From Chara braunii (Eukaryota > Streptophyta > Charophyceae > Charales > Characeae): a DNA stretch of 25,289 nucleotides. The stretch covers positions 194,864-220,152 of the forward strand of contig BFEA01000558.1 in NCBI GenBank assembly GCA_003427395.1. Reading direction: 5' to 3'. The position numbers were made by a program, and so were the translations under genes. Shown piece by piece: positions 1 to 8,569 of the stretch (its first letter is position 1; each line of letters opens with the position of its first letter). The notes beneath the pieces are model-generated. The model saw only the letters and a list, made by a program, of their open reading frames with translations. It ran no database searches and was not told where the DNA came from.

Positions 1-479
1 GGTGGTTTTGGGGGAGGGGGGGCGGGGGGAGGGGTTGGTGAGGGAGGCTGGGGGAAAGGGGACATTTGTTATTACTATTTTATGATTAGTGCTATTATCA
101 GCATTATTGTTATTATTATTATTATTGGGGTCACTATTTTGTGTCTGGCAACAGGTTTCTCGACCTTTGGCAAACGAGATGTTGCGTGTTCATATATGCC
201 AAAGATGAACAAAAAGGGGGAAGGGTTGTGGATTACCTACTCACCGTTAGAGGCCATAAGGAGGACACAGGTATAACTAACCACATCTCCAACATCATCC
301 AGTCCATTGCAGGGGTGCTTTTTTTTTTTTTTTTTTGCATGTTTCGGAGTGTGGCTGGAGGACATGTGGGCAAGTCTTCAGAAGCTTTCCATGTGTAGTT
401 TTTGTCAAAGAAGACCAATGATTGGTTCTCATTTAAATATGGATGATCTGTTGTTCTAATTGAGCCCATCCATGACTCT
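1..479. repeat. G-rich and ATT-rich low-complexity DNA, no gene
   Basis: The first 60 bases are G-rich, with several runs of four to seven G and potential to form a G-quadruplex. A TTATT/ATT microsatellite follows (about 70-127), and there is an 18-base T run at 319-336. The short open frames here are unsupported by any recognisable domain and are dominated by simple sequence. Confidence 0.7.
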
Positions 480-493
480 AGTAAAACCCTAAA

Positions 494-588
494 CCTTAAA
501 CCCTAAACCCTAGACCTTAAAGGGCCTGAACCTTAAACCCTAAACCCTAGACCTTAAAGGGCCTGAACCTTAAACCCTAAACCCTAGA
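494..588. repeat. Interstitial telomere-like tandem repeat
   Basis: A 37 bp unit is repeated 2.6 times (494-530, 531-567, 568-588). Each unit holds two CCCTAAA-type heptamers plus a CCTTAAA variant and a GGGCCTGAA spacer. CCCTAAA is the Arabidopsis-type plant telomere repeat, so this points to the green plant lineage. The higher-order 37 bp unit shows it is an interstitial array and not a chromosome end. Confidence 0.85.
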
Positions 589-721
589 CGCTTGATTCTC
601 TTACAACCTCCTTCGGGGTTCCCCTAGGCTGAATCACGACAACTGCAGCCACTCAAAAAACTGAGCAGGCCAGCACAAGCTGCAACCAGCCCTGCTGAAC
701 TGGATCCATCTCCTTCAGGAG

Positions 722-1159
722 ATGGATCAACTGTTGAGCCTGATTCTTCTGAGGCTGCGAGGGACTCAATATACTCTTATATTGAACCCTATCTGGATGA
801 GCCCTTCTGAGGAGGAGCTTGATCAACTTTGTTCCCTTCATCTTCAGTTGAAGGAGGAGAAGAAGGAGAGATCAAAATTGACCATGCTCAAACCTCAAAT
901 TAACATAACCATGATCAAAACCTTGCTTGACTGTGGGGCCACAAAGAACTTCATTTCTCAGAATGGAGTTCAAATACTCCATTTGGGTCTCAAGGTTATT
1001 GACCTTGAGCATCCTTTGGAGATACAGATAGGGAATTCCCAATCCGTCTCAGTCAAGCAAGTCATCAAAGGAGTGTCAGTCACCTTTGATGACAAAGGGG
1101 AAATCATACATTCCCTGAATTTCTATGTTTTCCCCATTTTCCCTTTGATCTGGTCTTGA
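722..1159 (+). pseudogene. Retroviral-type aspartic protease region of the Ty3/gypsy fragment
   Basis: The frame contains LLDCGATKNFIS at about residues 68-79. This is the D-S/T-G-A-T active-site motif of retrotransposon proteases, with Cys in place of the usual Ser or Thr. An acidic linker (SEEELDQLCSLHLQLKEE) comes before it. The frame ends at 1159, while the downstream peptide (LVLSLKWLRVANPSIDW) continues in the +1 frame, so a single-base indel near 1140 separates protease from reverse transcriptase. The frame also changes near 808, upstream of the acidic linker. Confidence 0.8.
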
Positions 1160-2226
1160 GCCTGAAGTGGCTAAGGGTTGCTAACCCTTCAATTGACTGG
1201 GCTCTGCTCAGTATTCAATTGAAGAATTCCCAGAGTGAGCTAAGACAAGGTGTCTTAGTTGTTGACCATCATCCTAAGACAAGCTGTTACTGCCTGAAAG
1301 TCAGGGAGTTTTACAACTTGTCTAAGGAAATTGACTATGAGAATCTGTTTGTGGTTTATGTCACTCAAACAGATTCAGATTCCTCCCCTTCTCAAATTGA
1401 TATTTCCATTCAAGAAATGGTTGATGAGTTTTCTGATTTGGCTCAGAAGCCTACTGGACTGGTCCATATGCAGACCAAGCACCATATTCAGATTTTGCCT
1501 GACTCTACCCCTCCCAAGGGAAGAGTCTATAGAATGTCACCTGCTGAACTGGATGAGTTGAGGAAACAATTGGAGTCCTTGACAGAGAAGGGATGGATCA
1601 AGCCTAACTCATCTGAGTATGGGGCATCAGTTCTCTTTGTTCCAAAGGGAGATGGTGAACTCATGATGTACATTGACTATAGGGGCCTGANCAAGATCAC
1701 TAGGAAGAGCTTTAAGCCCTTGCCTAGGATTGATGGCTTGCTGGACATGGTGCAAGGCTACAAAGTCTTCAACAAAATTGATCTGAAATTTGGTTATCAT
1801 AAGATCGGAATGGTTGAAGAGTATGCTTACAAGAGAACCTTTAAAACCCGGTATGACACCTATGAGTTTCTGATCATGCCTTTTAGTCTGTGCAATGCAC
1901 TAGGAATATTCCAGACGGAGATTAATCTCATTTTCAGACCTTTCCTTAACCGCTTTGCTCTGGTGTAGTTGGATGACATTCTGGTATAAAGCAAAGATGT
2001 CAAAGAGCATGCAGACCACCTCAGGAAGGTTCTGCAGGTCCTAAGGGAACATACGTACAAACTGAACAAAGAGAAATCATCATTTGGTGTTTCCTCTGTA
2101 TTGTACTTAGGTAATATGATCTATGCAGATGGTCTACCCCTTGAAGCCTTTAAAGTGGCGGCTGTCAGGGAATGACCATAACCACAGACTGTGAGGGGCA
2201 TTAGATCTTTCATGGCGTTAGCCTCT
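1156..2226 (+). pseudogene. Ty3/gypsy reverse transcriptase, broken
   Basis: A 270-codon open stretch carries the gypsy RT blocks: a HHIQILPDSTPPKGRVYRMSP-like entry, LTEKGWIKPNSSEYGA, VLFVPKGDG, YIDYRGL, FNKIDLKFGYHKI (motif A) and TYEFLIMPFSLCNALGIFQ. The catalytic motif C follows at 1966-1989, but the codon for the Tyr of YLDD is TAG and the Tyr codon a few residues later is TAA. The frame continues past these to a connection region (KDVKEHADHLRKVLQVLREH), then meets more stops at 2173 and 2179. An undetermined base at 1691 falls in the YRGLxKIT block. The enzyme is dead. Confidence 0.9.
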
Positions 2227-2231
2227 ACAAG

Positions 2232-2660
2232 ATGTTTATCGGAAACTTTTCCTTTGTTGCTACACCCCTAACAAACCTGTTAGCTAAGGATGTTCCCTTC
2301 AGGTGGACCGCCACTTTTCAGTTAGCTTTCTCCAGATTGAAGAAAGCACTTACCCAGGCATCTGTGTTGAAACTACCTGACCCTACCTTGCCATTTGTGT
2401 TGACCATAAATGCAAGTTAGTATGGTGTTGGTACAATACTGCAGCAAGATGATGGGACCTGACTGAAACCTGTGGAATTCATGAGTAAGAAGATAAAGGT
2501 GCAAAGAATTCAGACATCTACTTATGAGAAAGAACTGTATGCTCTCGTCCGTGCCCTCAAACAATGGAAGCATTTCTTACTTGGGAGACACTTCAAGATC
2601 TATTATGATCACTCCACCCTGTAGTGGATGAAGACCCAAGGTGAGTTAAATAATAAGCTG
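2232..2660 (+). pseudogene. Ty3/gypsy RNase H domain, broken
   Basis: The 62-codon frame at 2232 reads FIGNFSFVATPLTNLL, then PLPFVLTINAS, the standard start of the gypsy RNase H domain, where the usual first catalytic Asp (TDAS) has become Asn. After a TAG at 2418 the same frame goes on with YGVGTILQQDDG, VEFMSKK, TYEKELYALVRAL, WKHFLLGRHFKIYYDH and MKTQGELNNKLTR. Further stops interrupt it near 2460 and 2622. The sequence ends inside the linker before integrase. Confidence 0.85.
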
Positions 2661-2720
2661 ACAAGGTGTATTCGCATCCCCGGGAGGGTAGGAATGCAAT
2701 GACAAGGTATATTCACATCC
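2659..2720. repeat. Short direct repeat at the 3' break of the Ty3 fragment
   Basis: TGACAAGGTGTATTCGCATC at 2659 recurs as TGACAAGGTATATTCACATC at 2700, a 41 bp period with two mismatches. It lies where Ty3 similarity stops, so it probably reflects local duplication at the truncation point. Bases 2721-2865 hold nothing else that I recognise. Confidence 0.6.
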
Positions 2721-2865
2721 TTATATTGCACCCCTGCAACTGCTGCTTGCCACAACCTGCATCAAACTTCACACGACTGCTAAAAGACAACGCTTCATGA
2801 GTTGAGCAACAAAAACCACTTGTAATGTGATGGTACTGGTGTTTCAGCTGTATCGTAGTAATAAC

Positions 2866-3475
2866 ATTGTGGTCTGAGGTTGCGGGTTCAAAACTCCGCA
2901 GCCTCGTGCATATGGCACCGGGGGGTGTTGACCAACACACAAGCCATTCGCACACTGAGTGTGCATGCCCAGGGGTACAGATGTATAAAGGGGTAATTGG
3001 AAGTACCAGGGATCACCTATCAAGTGTTGGCCCCCAATCATCGACTTCCTGGGTTGTGCGCTCCTCCCCGTGGGGTTGCTGGAGGCCATGGGGGGAGATG
3101 GCCCCGGGAGGGGCGGGCTCAGTGAGGATGAGTACGGGAGGAGCGAAGGGTTCACCCCCGTCCTAGTAGGAGTGACTCTCATCCCCACAACACCCATGAC
3201 AGTGGTGCCACTTGGCCTTCCGACAGGGTGCCTCAGAGATGCAGGACACTGAGTTTGAGGGGGGTGCACCTTGGCGCAACATCCTGGTAGCTCCGGTGCA
3301 GGGTGACACTCCTGGGTGTATGTGGTCGAGGTTGTGTGACCTGCCTTGAGTGATCTCTGTGTGTGTGCGTGGGTCCGCTGCGCTGGCAGGTATGCTCAAC
3401 CCGACGTGTGAAGCCTCCTTCCAGCCCTCCTCCTTGTGCCCTATCCCTGACACCCTGCAACCCTTTGTTTTTTAA
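2866..3475 (+). mobile_element. Possible tRNA-derived SINE or similar short retroelement
   Basis: GAGGTTGCGGGTTCAAAACT at 2876 followed by CCGC resembles the variable loop, T-arm and polymerase III B box of a tRNA (a GC-rich stem around GTTCAAAA). The loop is one base longer than a true T loop, and no cloverleaf can be built upstream, so this is not a functional tRNA gene. Beyond it lie about 550 bases of non-coding, moderately GC-rich DNA ending in a TTTGTTTTTTAAAAA stretch near 3465-3478. The limits of the element are uncertain. Confidence 0.35.
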
Positions 3476-3525
3476 AAATCATCCATGCACCAAAGAGGGT
3501 CCAACCTCCCGTGAAAAGGTCGTCT

Positions 3526-3664
3526 GGCCTTAATTCTCCCCCCAAAAATATAAGTAGAAAATGTATTATATTAAAAATTTCAGGAAGTAATATCAGTCTA
3601 TTTCACTATTGAGGTTCCCGAAAATCAATCAAACTGTGTTAGGAGAGACGGTCAGAGACCCAAT
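3526..3664 (+). repeat. Dispersed repeat, copy 1 (uninterrupted)
   Basis: It begins GGCCTTAATTCTCCC, passes through an A-rich stretch, and continues with TTTCAGGAAGTAATATCAG and AATCAATCAAACTGTG before GAGACCCAAT. The same landmarks in the same order occur at 3760-4026, so this is a ~140 bp repeat copy without the insertion seen in copy 2. Confidence 0.7.
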
Positions 3665-3784
3665 TTAAGCTCCACCAGGTCCATCCCCCCTCACCCGAAT
3701 CCCCGTTAACACATGGTAGCCACTCTGATACCGTCATCCTGCCTCAGAATTAACCCTTGGGCCTTGATTCTCCCAAAATTGGTG

Positions 3785-3916
3785 AAAAGCAAAAAGTCCT
3801 TCGGGACATCTGTTAAAATTGGAACGATACAGAGAAAGGAGATTAGCAGGGCCCCTGCACAAGGATGACTCATAAATCGAGAGATGGTCCGAATTAATGG
3901 AAAAAAAAGGCAAAAA
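3785..3916 (+). repeat. Probable target-site duplication around the U6 pseudogene
   Basis: AAAAGCAAAAA (3785-3795) directly precedes the U6 copy and AAAAGGCAAAAA (3905-3916) directly follows its A-rich tail. The sister repeat at 3526 has a single CCAAAAATA at the matching point. A-rich sequence makes chance matches easier, so the duplication is likely but not certain. Confidence 0.55.
3796..3895 (+). pseudogene. U6: U6 snRNA retropseudogene
   Basis: U6 is the catalytic snRNA of the spliceosome. The sequence shows the 5' stem-loop (GTCC-TTCG-GGAC), AAAATTGGAACGATACAGAGA with the intact ACAGAGA box, GATTAGCA containing the AGC triad, GCCCCTGCACAAGGATGAC, and the 3' block ATAAATCGAGAGATGGTCC. 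It departs from U6 by a 4-base insertion (AAGG) between ACAGAGA and AGATTAGC, a T-to-G change in GCATGG, and a small deletion after GGATGAC. I see no plant USE element or TATA box upstream and no T-run terminator. Instead an A-rich tail follows (3896-3908), and near-identical 11-12 bp flanks suggest a target-site duplication. This is therefore a retro-inserted copy and not an active gene. Confidence 0.88.
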
Positions 3917-4031
3917 TAGAATGAAAACATAAAGTATATCCAAGATTCAGGAAGTAATATATCAGGCTTTTTCAGTCTGAATGTTCCCCTGAATCAATCA
4001 AACTGTGGGTGAGGGGAGACCCAATCACCCC

Positions 4032-4065
4032 CCATCCATCCATCCATCCATCCATCCATCCATCC
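4032..4065. repeat. (CCAT)n microsatellite
   Basis: Eight tandem CATC/CCAT units. The repeated IHPS peptides that this DNA gives in translation are artefacts of the microsatellite. Confidence 0.9.
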
Positions 4066-4086
4066 CTCTATGCCTGCATCCCCTGG

Positions 4087-4286
4087 TTAAACTACCAGTA
4101 TGGTTCCCAGCCATTTTTCTGCGACGCGGCATGCATGTGGTCACAAGTTTCGGGGGTCGTCCTACCGGAGGAAAATGGCCGGCAGTGCCAGCCAAAAGGA
4201 GACCTGTGTCGGTACATTTTTTTTTAGCGCGCAGGGCGTTTCGAGACCCAGGAAAAAAAAGTGGCTTGGAAGTACTGGTGGTTTAA
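4087..4286 (+). mobile_element. MITE family A, copy 1 (200 bp, TTAA ends)
   Basis: The element begins TTAAACTACCAGTA and ends TACTGGTGGTTTAA, giving terminal inverted repeats of about 30 bases that continue as GGTTCCCAGCCATTTTT against the complement of AAAAAGTGGCTTGGA. It has no open frame of note. The whole interior aligns, in reverse complement, with the element at 4596-4790 (shared AAAATGGC, CAGCCAAAAG and GCGTTTC landmarks), which confirms a repeat family. TTAA at both ends may be part of the inverted repeat or a TTAA target duplication, as in piggyBac-type elements; the rest of the terminus does not resemble piggyBac ends that I know. Confidence 0.75.
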
Positions 4287-4352
4287 CATCTGGCAACTAC
4301 TCCTCTGTGTGTGTGTTTTAGATTTTCACAACAACAACCCCTGTTCCACTCA

Positions 4353-4469
4353 GATGAGTAGATCCGAAATCAAAGCAATTTTACCTCTATTGTAGACAAT
4401 GAAGCACACTTGAGATGAGCCAATCCGCCGGTGAAACAGTTTTACCTTTGTAGTTAGCAACATGGAGCA
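4353..4469. repeat. Degenerate ~61 bp tandem repeat between the two MITEs
   Basis: GATGAG...ATCCG...CAATTTTACCTCTATTGTAG...ATGAAGCA (4353-4407) recurs as GATGAG...ATCCG...CAGTTTTACCTTTGTAG...ATGGAGCA (4414-4469). There are two diverged units and no coding potential. Confidence 0.45.
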
Positions 4470-4595
4470 TAATAGATCCATTATATCTCTTTCTCAAGTG
4501 TGACTCTGGCTTTCTTTGGGGTACCCCTTCTACTTGTTCTTGCAGCTTCCCTCTTATTGTGCCGCTCAGGTGGCTGTTTACCTCAAAATTAACCC

Positions 4596-4790
4596 TTAAA
4601 CCACATGTACTTCCGAGGCACTTTCTCTGGGGCTGGAAACGCGCTGTGCGCCAAAAAAAACGAACTGGCTAGGGCCTTCTTTTGGCTGGTGCTGCAAGCC
4701 ATTTTGCTCCGGCAGCCGACCCTCGAAAGTTGAGGCAGCATGCTAGCCGCATGTTTAAGAAAATGGCTGGGAAATGTACTGGTGGCTTAA
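4596..4790 (-). mobile_element. MITE family A, copy 2 (195 bp, inverted relative to copy 1)
   Basis: It starts TTAAACCACATGTACTTCC and ends GGAAATGTACTGGTGGCTTAA. Read on the minus strand it aligns along its full length with the 4087-4286 element, at roughly 70% identity by eye with small indels. It is non-coding. The two copies lie about 310 bases apart in opposite orientation, so a transcript through both could fold into a long imperfect hairpin. Confidence 0.75.
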
Positions 4791-5534
4791 AACACCAGTT
4801 CGCCTGAAGCTAAGTCAGGCTCCGATCACCCCAACAGGCGACAACGACCTTCTTTACGTGGAAGATCTTCCTTCACCAATTCATAACCCGAACCCTTTCC
4901 TCCCCAGCATCTGAGGTTGGGCGACTTATGTCTTTGGGGGAGAGGGTTTTGAGGGGGTCGTGAAACTCGCCTCTGGCCCTTACACTGAAGCAAACTGATC
5001 TTGGTAGTCCCTATGGCGCTCGAAACATCCACTTCCTCCTCGCCGCTACCTTTTTATTGATTATGTGTTAATGAATCAGAACACAGATTAGACTCTACAC
5101 ATTCAAGAACCTGAAAAAACAGAGAAATGGTGCCTCAACTAGGGTGTTAGAGGACCTCAAGATGCACCTCGTGGAGAGATTAGTGAAGTTTTTTCCTTTC
5201 GGGTCAACTGGCTGCTCTCTTCCCCTGAGTGCAACTCGCCTCAATCATGAAAGTATACAAGCTACTTTTCTGGTCCAGTACAGTCATGATGAGGGTTATG
5301 TTTGAGGGAAGGCGGGTGCCATGGTGTTGAAGAAGTGTATTCTTGTGAGTGGATGAGTGTGTGGGCACTTCCCACTCAACCACACACAGTAGAAAACAGA
5401 AAACAACAACAGGTCTACCCCCTTTGCTATGCAACCGTAGTTGCTTTGTTGGATAAGACAACTGCAACTGAGTTTTCTAGATTGGGAGAGGAAGGCTGGC
5501 TTCTTAGCCGAAACCGGGTAAGCGGGTGCTATGA
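4791..5534. other. Unassigned non-coding stretch
   Basis: I see no domain, RNA or repeat with a clear identity here. Several short overlapping open frames exist on both strands with no recognisable motif and no consistent codon use. Near 5500 a short CTTAGCCGAAACCGGGTAA string resembles part of the SINE-like family found at 22161 and 23401, which suggests a fragment. Confidence 0.5.
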
Positions 5535-5727
5535 GGGGCTGCACTTATCACCGCTGACAACACCGCATGCGGATGTTAGGGGAAAAAAAAAAAAAAAGGC
5601 TGGCTCCCTGTGCCAAGGAGCCAACTGGTTTGCCAACCTGTGGGCAATGTGCCCTTTTTTTAATTTGGAAGAAAGAAAAAAAAAATCCATTGCCAGCCAA
5701 CTGCCAAGAGGGTGATAAGAGCACCCC
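5535..5727. mobile_element. MITE-like element with ~17 bp terminal inverted repeats
   Basis: GGGGCTGCACTTATCACC at 5535-5552 is mirrored by GGTGATAAGAGCACCCC at 5711-5727. The 193 bp interior has A-runs (near 5582-5596 and 5679-5688), a T-run (near 5654-5660), and a local hairpin around GGCTCC...GGAGCC. No second copy is visible in the window, so family status is not shown. Confidence 0.4.
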
Positions 5728-5744
5728 CACTGTTGGAGGTCGCC

Positions 5745-5816
5745 ATTAGATGGCTCCAATCTATATTCGTGGGGAGCTGCACGAGCCAGAAATCGGGTCC
5801 AGCGTCCCTGTGACAA
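5745..5816 (-). repeat. SINE-like family B, 3'-tail fragment
   Basis: GGCTCCAATCTATATTCGTG, then GGGAGCTGCACG and CGGGTCCAGCGTCCC, matches the 3' part of the repeats at 22161-22444 and 23401-23702. GCTCC...GGAGC forms a small terminal hairpin. The rest of the element is absent here. Confidence 0.6.
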
Positions 5817-6022
5817 CTTGTAGTATGACAAGTATATTTTGATGGGATTGTGCCCCCCTGCGTTGGTGACAACAGACAAAGTCAGACTTCGGCCTGGTGA
5901 TGACCCCCCAGCCACCCTTTGCTGGTACACTTTTCTTTGTCTGTAAGGGGCTGCGGGACGCAGCTTTCAGAATGACAATCATTCTTTATCGGGGAAAAGA
6001 GGAAATTGTGCATTTCCTCCTC
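5817..6022. other. Unassigned stretch before the LINE tail
   Basis: No gene or repeat recognised. It separates the SINE-tail fragment from the T-rich tract that I read as the LINE's poly(A) tail on the minus strand. Confidence 0.5.
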
Positions 6023-6476
6023 TTTTTTTTTCTTTTTTTTTTTCTTTTTTTTTTCAACAAACCATCCATTCATTCCACTACAAGAAAACCACTTGAGGCC
6101 AGGGACCCCACAATTCTACCTGGAGTTATCCCGGCAGCATTAGCTGGTTTTGCTTACAGCCAATAGGTTGAACCCAATCAGTATCAACACTCATCCAGGA
6201 ACCTGTAATCTGACAACTTTGTATCTCACTTATCGCAGCCTTGTTATAACCGGCTCAGCTTACTAATTCCTCTTTCTGCTCTATCTTAGTTGAAGAAGCA
6301 TCTGCCCGTTCTCTAGCTACCTATCCTATACTACTTGCACAGTCCTAGTAGGGCCTGGCACCAGCCTGAGCGACCGATTGGATGACGTCCGTAGATCGTG
6401 ACACTCTACGACCCTCCTCCCTTGTCTGCCTACAGTGGCCCGTACCTGAACCGAGTGCCCTGGTTCTGAGAATAGT

Positions 6477-8350
6477 CTATCCTACCCTACTGGAACTACT
6501 TACTCTGATAACCCCTTCGCCTCTGTCTTTCAGTGGGGGCAACTCAAGCACCCATTTGATAGCACCAGTCCCTTTCTTGAATGCACAACCGCCAACTGGT
6601 GATTTTTTGCCCAGTGTGAGGAACCAACGAAGCTGGCGGCGGCTGCCCTTGCCGGATTTAGCCGTGCGTCTCCAGTCTGCCAAGAGAGTATGCTTCAGAC
6701 CTTGCTTGGTGTGGTGCTTTGTTTCCAAATCTGAGAACGGTCGTTTCTGAAACCTCGACCTGTCTCTGTCTGCCCAAATTGTCTCGCAGATCAGGCCTCT
6801 CACCACATGTGCTATGTAGCCCCACCCGCGACACCCTTCAACATCCAACGGGAGGAAACCTAGCAACACCCACTTTTCATTCCACTCTAGTCCCTGGCCT
6901 CCAAAGTCCCTCCAGTGGTGGGCCCACCAGTTCCAGATTCGTTTAGAAGCGGGGGGCAATCACACCACATGTGTTTGGTGGACTCAAACAGCCATCTGCG
7001 CCTTGTACATGCCAAATTCACCTCCATGGCTCTGCCTGTTAACCAAAAAGCAGAGGGGGATACCATTAGTGACAGCATCCACAGCAAGCTGACATGCTTT
7101 CCGTTCAGGAGGGACGACAGAGTTTTCCATAATCTCTCAAATTCCGGCACTGCATTCGATAGGTCCTCATTCCAAATGGCCTGCCAACGGGGAATTGCCA
7201 CTTGAGCCGAAGTTTCCGGGTTGTGGGTGTACTGCCTGTAGCCTGCGGCGATCGAGTAGTTCTGAAGGCTCAGTGTGTCCAACTCCAGGCAGCTGGGTAA
7301 ATACATAATTGGTTGAGTGGGAGTCGGCCCACCCAAGTGTGAACGCACACTGCAGGTCTTCTGCTCCTCGCTATCAAGACTCGGGCTTGTGCAGGGTTGT
7401 CCCAGACCAACACTGTGTCCTATTCTACTAGTGACAGGACATTCAATGGGTCTTCACACGTCCACCTTTCAATCCGCCTGAAACCGTTGGGCAAGATTTC
7501 CAGCAACTTCTGCAGTTCTCTCTCATCCCCCTCCTCGTTCCAAACATACCAGGTTCCTGCTGGGTCCAGCCCTTCTAGGCCCAGAATGGCCAGCCAATCT
7601 TGCGGGATGGCACTGATCATGCCTCCAGTGCTCTTCCACTCTCTGCAAACCTCTGAGCGAGGCTTTTACTTTGGCTAATGGTTTCCAACCTCCCAGAACA
7701 GGCGACCACAGGTTTGAGACTTGCACAATCCCCCTCCGGATCCATGCCTGTCCAAAGGTTCCCGTGGAACCATCCGCTAGGAAGACTAGCCTTGCTTGGT
7801 CCACTACTGCTGGGCTCTCGAATAGCAGCTGATTCAGCACTTCTTCCTTGGTGGAGGGAGGGGTCTGCACATCTGGAGAGATGGGGTTCCACGCACGACG
7901 AATTGGTTCCCAAAATTTGGATTTGAGTCTCTTCTTACGGAAGGAAGGTATGAAGAAGCAGGCCCAGGCATCTCGAGGCCTACTTAGACTCCATTCACTC
8001 ATTAGGATGCATTCGGCCACAACTACCCAGTGCTCCCGTGTTTTCAAAGCGGCTATTTTGGCTACCCAGTTCCTCAACTAGGCCTGATTTCTGCGAGCTT
8101 GGTCTAGTAGGCCAAGTTCCCCTTCGGGCCGAGGGAATGTGAGTGTGTCCATTTCTACCTGGGACATGAATCCCTCGGTGACCTGAGAGTGAGGTTTCCA
8201 TAGGAAACATGCCAATAATCTCTTGACCGCCTTGATCACACCCGCTGCCAGATCACTTACTGTTGATACAGACCATAGGATCGAAAACAGGAACGCGTTA
8301 GAAACCAGTGCTCTTCCCAACAGGGATAGGTGCCATGTGTTACCCCACAA
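6477..8350 (-). pseudogene. LINE ORF2 C-terminal region with RT zinc ribbon
   Basis: Several overlapping minus-strand frames line up as one decayed product. 8350-8078 has the post-RT thumb-like block (HLSLLGRALVSNAFLFSILW); 8077-7523 follows (WACFFIPSFRKKRLKSKFW); 7348-6887 holds the zinc-ribbon segment ending STKHMWCDCPPL; 6959-6477 has RIWNWWAHHWRDF and ICETIWADRDRSRFQ, the usual C-terminal end. In the zinc ribbon the second Cys of the C-x2-C pair is Arg (CTRR), whereas the related fragment at 22511-23395 keeps CVRC. The frame changes at every junction. Confidence 0.8.
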
Positions 8351-8569
8351 TCTAAGTCTGGCTGCGATCCACTGTTGAAGAAAAAGGCCTTGAGATGATG
8401 CTTATATCTGGAGACTGATCAGCACGCCTAAAAATCTTTAAATTTGTCCCCACTCTCCACCCTCCACATTCCCCATTCAACCTCCAAGGAGAATTGTGCT
8501 GGAAGCAAATAAATTGACTTGTTCCAGTTGACTGTTGCCTCGGACAGAGCCGAGTACTCGCACGTCACA

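Larger units (their letters stand above)
640..2672 (+). mobile_element. Degenerate Ty3/gypsy LTR retrotransposon polyprotein fragment
   Basis: The order protease, reverse transcriptase, RNase H is the Ty3/gypsy order. Gag, integrase and LTRs are not visible, so this is an internal fragment. Similarity stops abruptly near 2672, just after the RNase H core. The reading frame is broken many times: frame changes near 808, near 1140 and near 2227, and in-frame stops at 1966, 1987, 2173, 2179 and 2418. One ambiguous base (n) sits at 1691. The element cannot encode a working polyprotein and is an old relic. Confidence 0.9.
3760..4026 (+). repeat. Dispersed repeat, copy 2, split by a U6 snRNA insertion
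   Basis: The flanks align with copy 1: GGCCTTGATTCTCCC on the left, and on the right a CAAAAATA-rich stretch, then ATTCAGGAAGTAATATATCAG, GAATCAATCAAACTGTG and GAGACCCAAT. The extra ~110 bases in the middle are the U6-like sequence and its A-rich tail. Confidence 0.7.

Noticed and set aside
480-600. True chromosome end
   Set aside because: Only a few CCCTAAA units, embedded in a 37 bp mixed unit with non-telomeric DNA on both sides.
2866-2910. Intact tRNA gene
   Set aside because: Only a T-arm/B-box-like piece is present, with a loop one base too long; no cloverleaf could be drawn.
2844-3460. Overlapping 75-141 codon frames on both strands
   Set aside because: No domain, mutually overlapping, in GC-rich non-coding repeat DNA.
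3796-3895. Functional U6 snRNA gene
   Set aside because: No USE or TATA element upstream, no T-run terminator, an insertion in the core, an A-rich tail and duplicated flanks.
5529-5930. 133-codon minus-strand frame
   Set aside because: Runs through homopolymers and a MITE-like element; no family signature.
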